This document shows, one piece after another, positions 60,078-64,000 of a stretch of 64,000 bases of DNA (position 1 is the first letter of the stretch; every line of letters begins with the position of its first letter). The notes under the pieces are model-generated. The model had not been told where the DNA came from and made no database searches. It worked only from the letters and a program-made list of their open reading frames with translations. The DNA lies in the NCBI GenBank assembly GCA_020638395.1, contig JACKIP010000004.1:107521-171520 (forward strand), read 5' to 3'. The stretch is from Rhodospirillales bacterium. Its GTDB lineage: Bacteria; Pseudomonadota; Alphaproteobacteria; Micavibrionales; Micavibrionaceae. Made by a program: the position numbers and the translations under genes.

Positions 60078-61019
60078 TCATACTGCCCCGGCATAGCTAC
60101 GGATTGCAAGGACCAGCCAGTCCGGATGATCCTGTTTCATCTGCCGGGCCACCTCTTCGGCCGCAAGGCTGGTTGCACACACCCCGAAACAGGACGCCCC
60201 CGACCCCGACATTCGCACCAGATGGCAGGCCTTCTGGTCTGTTAGCGCTTTTAACACATCGGAAATTTCGGGGACCAGACCAACCGCCGGCGCCGTCAAT
60301 TGGTTGGACGTGTCCTGGCACAGAAATGCCAAAAGATCTTCGGCGGTCTTAAATCCGCTAAATGGCTCAAGATCCTTCGGCGTTGCCTCAGGATGACGTT
60401 TTGGGGAGATCCCATTCTTGTCGCTATCGGAATCCATTTTATCAAACACCTGAAATACCTCTTTTGTCAGACAGGTTTTATGTGGATTGACCAGCACCAG
60501 CGGCAGGCGGGGCAGCGCACACGGCTCCAGAATGTCGCCGATCCCCCGCACCCACATCGGGCGCTGCGCCAGGCAGACCGGCACCTCGGCCCCCAAAGAC
60601 AGAGCCAGTGCGGACAAATCCTCCTCCGGTACGGACACCTCCCAGAACATCATCAACGCCCGCAACGTTGCCGCCGCATCCGCCGAACCGCCGCCCAGCC
60701 CCGCCGCAACAGGAATATTCTTCTGCAAATGAATATGTGCACCGTTCCGCGTTCCCAGAGTCTCCGCCAGCTTTTCCGCCGCCCGCAGGCATAGATTATC
60801 GGACGGATCAATCTCCGCAGCATAAGGGCCGTCACAGGTAAAGGAAAAGGCCTGAGGCCCCTCTGCGGGACCAGATTGCTCCGTGACCGTGACCTCATCC
60901 GTCAGATCACAAAAGGTCATCAGCGACTCAAGGATGTGATATCCATCGGGCCGCTGTCCCGTCACATGCAGAAACAGGTTGATTTTCGCTGCAGCGGATA
61001 GGGTAACGCGCCGCGCCAC
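60078..61019 (-). CDS. ispE: 4-diphosphocytidyl-2-C-methyl-D-erythritol kinase
   Basis: GHMP kinase of the non-mevalonate isoprenoid pathway. 313 residues: AAAKINLFLHVTGQRPDGYH at the N-terminus, the ATP loop PVAAGLGGGSADAAA, and a late RMSGSGASCFG motif. About 25 residues are inserted between the sugar-binding part and the last third (ISPKRHPEATPKDLEPFSGF). It begins 3 bp after the UDP-glucose dehydrogenase gene. Confidence 0.95.
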   Translation of the reverse strand: MARRVTLSAAAKINLFLHVTGQRPDGYHILESLMTFCDLTDEVTVTEQSGPAEGPQAFSFTCDGPYAAEIDPSDNLCLRAAEKLAETLGTRNGAHIHLQKNIPVAAGLGGGSADAAATLRALMMFWEVSVPEEDLSALALSLGAEVPVCLAQRPMWVRGIGDILEPCALPRLPLVLVNPHKTCLTKEVFQVFDKMDSDSDKNGISPKRHPEATPKDLEPFSGFKTAEDLLAFLCQDTSNQLTAPAVGLVPEISDVLKALTDQKACHLVRMSGSGASCFGVCATSLAAEEVARQMKQDHPDWLVLAIRSYAGAV

Positions 61020-61022
61020 ATC

Positions 61023-62378
61023 TCAGGCCGTTTTGACTTCCCGCAGCCCGGCAACGGCAGGCGCCGGCAGAACATCGGACTTGCCAATCGAAACATAGTG
61101 GAACCCGCGCTCCCGCATCTCTTCGCGCTTATAGATATTGCGCAAATCAATGATCCGTTTGACATTCAAAATTTCTTCCAGCTTGTCCAGATTGAGCGCC
61201 CGGAATTCATTCCATTCAGTGATAATGACCAACGCATCGGCACCCTTTGCGGCGTCATAGGAGTCCTTGCACCAGATCACCTGCTCCAGATGATGCGCCG
61301 CTTCGTCCATCGCGACCGGGTCATAGGCCGCAATCTCGGCCCCCGCCAGTTGCAATTCCGGAATAATGACCAGACTGGGCGCATCACGCACATCGTCCGT
61401 ATTCGGCTTGAAAGCAACTCCCAGAATTGCGATTCTTTTGCCCTCTACAGACCCGCCACAGGCGGCAATAATCCGCCGGGCCATTTGACGTTGCCGGGCG
61501 GTATTAACCGCAACCACGCGCTCGACCAGCGTTTGCGGGGCATTATAATCATGCCCGATCTGAGTCAGGGCCAGCGTATCTTTCGGGAAGCAGGAGCCGC
61601 CATAACCCGGGCCGGCATGCAAAAACTTGCCGCCAATCCGTTTATCCATCCCCATCGCTTTGGCGACGTCCTGCACATTGGCATTTGCTTTTTCGCACAG
61701 ATCGGCAATTTCGTTGATAAACGTAATCTTCGTGGCCAGAAACGCATTGGCCGCATATTTCGTGATTTCGGACGTTTCCGGTGTGGTAAACACAATCGGC
61801 GTTTCATTCAGGAATAACGGGCGATACAGACGGCGCATCAATTCCCGTCCCCGCTCGCTGTCACACCCGATCACGACCCGGTCCGGACGTAAAAAGTCGT
61901 TAATCGCCGCGCCTTCCCGCAGGAATTCCGGGTTGGAGGCAACATCGAAATCGGCCTGAGGATTTTCCTCCCGGACAATCCGCTCAATCTCACGGGCCGT
62001 TCCAACCGGAACGGTCGATTTGGTCACAATCAGGGTATAGCCTTCCAGATTGCGGGCAACTTCGCGGGCGGCTTCATACACATAGGTCAGATCGGCGTGA
62101 CCGTCCCCTTTCCGCGGCGGAGTTCCAACGGCAATAAAGACCGCATCCGACTTTTTCACAGTCTCCGGCAGATTGGTGGTAAAGAATAACCGATTCGCTT
62201 TGACCTGCTTTTCCACCAGATCGTCCAGACCCGGCTCATAAATCGGGATTTCCCCTTTATTCAGGCGCTTGATTTTGTCCTCATTCACATCGACGCAGGT
62301 CACATCAATTCCGAATTCCGCAAAGCAGGTTCCGGAGACCAGCCCGACATATCCTGTTCCAATTACCCCAATATGCAT
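61023..62378 (-). CDS. ugd: UDP-glucose 6-dehydrogenase
   Basis: Oxidises UDP-glucose to UDP-glucuronate with NAD, for envelope polysaccharides. 451 residues: Rossmann motif IGVIGTGYVGLVSG at the N-terminus, the dimer helix (EITKYAANAFLATKITFINE), catalytic Cys in GPGYGGSCFPKDTLAL, and the C-terminal UDP-binding domain (ILGVAFKPNTDDVRDAPS). I start at 62378 because GGAGGATGAG lies before it and the protein then begins with the nucleotide-binding strand; the frame is open 17 codons further. Confidence 0.94.
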   Translation of the reverse strand: MHIGVIGTGYVGLVSGTCFAEFGIDVTCVDVNEDKIKRLNKGEIPIYEPGLDDLVEKQVKANRLFFTTNLPETVKKSDAVFIAVGTPPRKGDGHADLTYVYEAAREVARNLEGYTLIVTKSTVPVGTAREIERIVREENPQADFDVASNPEFLREGAAINDFLRPDRVVIGCDSERGRELMRRLYRPLFLNETPIVFTTPETSEITKYAANAFLATKITFINEIADLCEKANANVQDVAKAMGMDKRIGGKFLHAGPGYGGSCFPKDTLALTQIGHDYNAPQTLVERVVAVNTARQRQMARRIIAACGGSVEGKRIAILGVAFKPNTDDVRDAPSLVIIPELQLAGAEIAAYDPVAMDEAAHHLEQVIWCKDSYDAAKGADALVIITEWNEFRALNLDKLEEILNVKRIIDLRNIYKREEMRERGFHYVSIGKSDVLPAPAVAGLREVKTA

Positions 62379-62536
62379 CTCATCCTCCGCGTGGTTAACT
62401 TGCCGGCAATCTATCGTTTTTTGATGCAAAATAAAAGCAAAAAAAAGATGTGGACGACTTGGATAAAAGGTTTGCTTTTGAAATATAACTCTGCTTAGTT
62501 ATGAATAGTTTCCCAAATAATTGAACTGAGAGCGTT

Positions 62537-63301
62537 ATGACTACTGAAAATAAAGAGAAAAATCCCTCCCTCCCCCTTTTCTATAAAAACCCGGTCCCTC
62601 TGGATGCAAAAAAGCACGCCGCGCTGGCTCTGAAAAAGAATTTCGGACTTGGATTTACAAATAAAATCAACGCGGTTCCAATTAACCTGATCGAAATGCC
62701 GCAGGTGTGCCATTATTATCCGATTGCGTTCAGCCCAGATGAAAATGCAACGCCGGTGGCTATTCTGGGAGTCCGGAATGATGAGAATTTATTCCTGAAT
62801 GACGATGGCTCCTGGAGAGAAGACACCCTGTACATTCCGGCCTATATCCGCCGGTATCCGTTCATTTTCTCAGAAATGCCGAATGGCGACCAGCTCTCGC
62901 TCTGTATTGATCTGAACACGAACGTGACCGAAGAAAACGGAGAGCAAAAATTTTTCACAGAAGACGGTAAACCAACGCAACTGGCCAATAATGCTCTTGA
63001 ATTCTGCAAATCCTATCATGCCGCCGCACGGCAAACGATAGAGTTCAGCAAATGGCTGGCAAGCTCCGGGTTGCTGGTTGAGCGGGAAGCCCAGATTACT
63101 GCTGGCCAGAACACCCGCATCAACTTTTCCGGTTTCAAGATCGTTGACGAGAAAAAACTGGCGGAACTCAGCGAAAGCCAGGTTGTAGATCTTCACAAAA
63201 AAGGCTGGCTGCCCTTTATTTATGCCCACCTGTTTTCAGGAGCCCAGTGGCAGCGCCTGACCGTTCTTTTGAAAAACAAAGACCAGAAAAAAGCAGCATA
63301 G
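62537..63301 (+). CDS. SapC family protein
   Basis: 254 residues. LFYKNPVPLDAKKHAALALK, then INLIEMPQVCHYYPIAFSPD, LYIPAYIRRYPFIFSE and the C-terminal IYAHLFSGAQWQRLTVLL are the SapC pattern. SapC was named from a Campylobacter surface-layer locus, but most proteobacterial members are of unknown function. No signal peptide is visible. It lies divergent from ugd. Confidence 0.9.
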   Translation: MTTENKEKNPSLPLFYKNPVPLDAKKHAALALKKNFGLGFTNKINAVPINLIEMPQVCHYYPIAFSPDENATPVAILGVRNDENLFLNDDGSWREDTLYIPAYIRRYPFIFSEMPNGDQLSLCIDLNTNVTEENGEQKFFTEDGKPTQLANNALEFCKSYHAAARQTIEFSKWLASSGLLVEREAQITAGQNTRINFSGFKIVDEKKLAELSESQVVDLHKKGWLPFIYAHLFSGAQWQRLTVLLKNKDQKKAA

Positions 63302-63366
63302 TGAGTTAAGACAGGCATGTGGTGAAACGGGGTCATATACTTTTAACAAACAAGGAGTAAAAAAAT

Positions 63367-63918
63367 ATGGCGAAAGTGGGAGCGCAACGCGCAGCCGATC
63401 TGACCGGACGATCAAAGTCAACTATTCAACGGGCAATGAAAGCCGGGAAGCTCTCTTTTGAGCGCGATGTCAATGGGCGTAGCGTCATTGACGTTTCAGA
63501 GCTGGAGCGTGTCTTCGGCCTGATGCCCCAACAGGAAGAAACTAAAGTGACCTCTAACGTCGAAGCTGAACTGAAAAAAGCCGCCGATTTGATCGAAGGC
63601 GAACGCATGAAGATGAAAATCAAAATGCTGGAGGAAAAAGTTGAAGGCCTCGAAACCCAGCTCTCCGACATGCGCAGCCAGCGCGATCAATGGCAAAAAC
63701 AAGCGCAGCAGGTCTTACTGACCACAGAATACACGCAGAAGCAAGCGCAGGAATACAAAGAAAAACTTGAAGAGCGAGACAAAAAAGAAGAGATGCGCCG
63801 CAAGCAAATGCTGGAAGCAAAAATGAAGCGCCTGAAAGGTGAAAATGAAAACAGCGCGGCAACCTCTTCGTCAAATTCAGGCGGATTCGGCTTCTTCAAA
63901 CGCAAAAAGAGCGCGTAG
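63367..63918 (+). CDS. Helix-turn-helix protein with coiled coil, unknown function
   Basis: 183 residues. The N-terminal 50 residues look like a MerR/excisionase-type winged helix (AADLTGRSKSTIQRAMKAGK, then LSFERDVNGRSVIDVSELER). About 70-165 is a long charged coiled coil, followed by a Ser/Gly-rich tail ending in FGFFKRKKSA. The layout recalls plasmid or phage replication and partition accessory proteins. AAGGAG lies before the ATG. It follows sapC by 65 bp. Confidence 0.7.
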   Translation: MAKVGAQRAADLTGRSKSTIQRAMKAGKLSFERDVNGRSVIDVSELERVFGLMPQQEETKVTSNVEAELKKAADLIEGERMKMKIKMLEEKVEGLETQLSDMRSQRDQWQKQAQQVLLTTEYTQKQAQEYKEKLEERDKKEEMRRKQMLEAKMKRLKGENENSAATSSSNSGGFGFFKRKKSA

Positions 63919-63954
63919 CATCGTTCCCCGGCTTGTCCGTTAGTTAATCCAGGA

Positions 63955-64000
63955 TGGATTTTTAACCGCAGAGGCGCAGAGAGCACAGAGGATATGGAAG
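63955..64000. repeat. Start of a family A-type dispersed repeat, cut by the window edge
   Basis: TTTTTAACCGCAGAGGCGCA and GAGAGCACAGAGG match the family A series seen after 37718. Confidence 0.6.

Overview
The window looks like a chromosomal segment of a flagellated alphaproteobacterium. The sequence-level reasons are a CckA-type hybrid kinase, an FlbD-type sigma-54 activator, FlaF and FlbT, a GapR/DUF2312 protein, a DUF1467 protein, a PodJ-like polarity protein and an alphaproteobacterial NrdA. I cannot fix the order. A Rhodospirillales- or Micavibrio-like lineage is possible but is only a guess. The left edge cuts nrdA; the right edge lies in a dispersed repeat.

Layout. 1-7.1 kb: partial nrdA with a probable NrdR site pair, the rpsF-rpsR-rplI ribosomal operon, two paralogous unknown genes, pyruvate kinase, an ORF6N-domain gene, and rpmI-rplT on the plus strand. 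7.1-17 kb: cckA and flhB, then tag, an AsmA-like protein, rluC and crcB in a tightly overlapping operon, an unknown membrane protein, RNase J with a DUF1467 gene, and an AraC-type regulator. 18-28.2 kb: the flagellar cluster (flhA; flbD; motA-fliN-fliH-fliG-fliF; a divergent FlaG-like gene; flbT-flaF). 28.8-36.7 kb: an M29 aminopeptidase, nuoJKLMN (the distal half of a complex I operon) and tRNA-Pro(CGG). 36.9-41.7 kb: a pRiA4b ORF-3-like gene, rpoZ, an SDR enzyme, and ilvB with a leader peptide and attenuator. 41.8-50.5 kb: a two-gene surface-protein locus made of a 2248-residue fibre-like protein and a beta-propeller-like secreted protein. 51-58.2 kb: an ABC1/UbiB-like kinase, a DotI/IcmL-like protein, GapR, an unknown protein, a pilus-type periplasmic protein, a TadD-like lipoprotein and a PodJ-like protein. 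58.6-59.9 kb: a decayed ISAs1-family insertion sequence. 60-64 kb: ispE, UDP-glucose dehydrogenase, a SapC protein and a coiled-coil DNA-binding protein.

The most unusual locus is 41.8-50.5 kb. The giant gene joins a pseudopilin-like N-terminus, long fibre and YadA-head-type repeats, a peptidase S74 intramolecular chaperone domain and a C-terminal membrane segment. It contains three almost identical 990-bp tandem units, so its length can probably change by recombination. The second gene, 6 bp downstream, encodes nine 54-residue FG-GAP-like repeats and is probably co-transcribed.

Most intergenic gaps are filled by several families of short dispersed elements. Some are MITE-like, with TATAG... 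ends, and some are nested in one another. The ISAs1 element sits inside one of them and keeps a 10-bp target duplication. These elements explain most non-coding DNA in the window.
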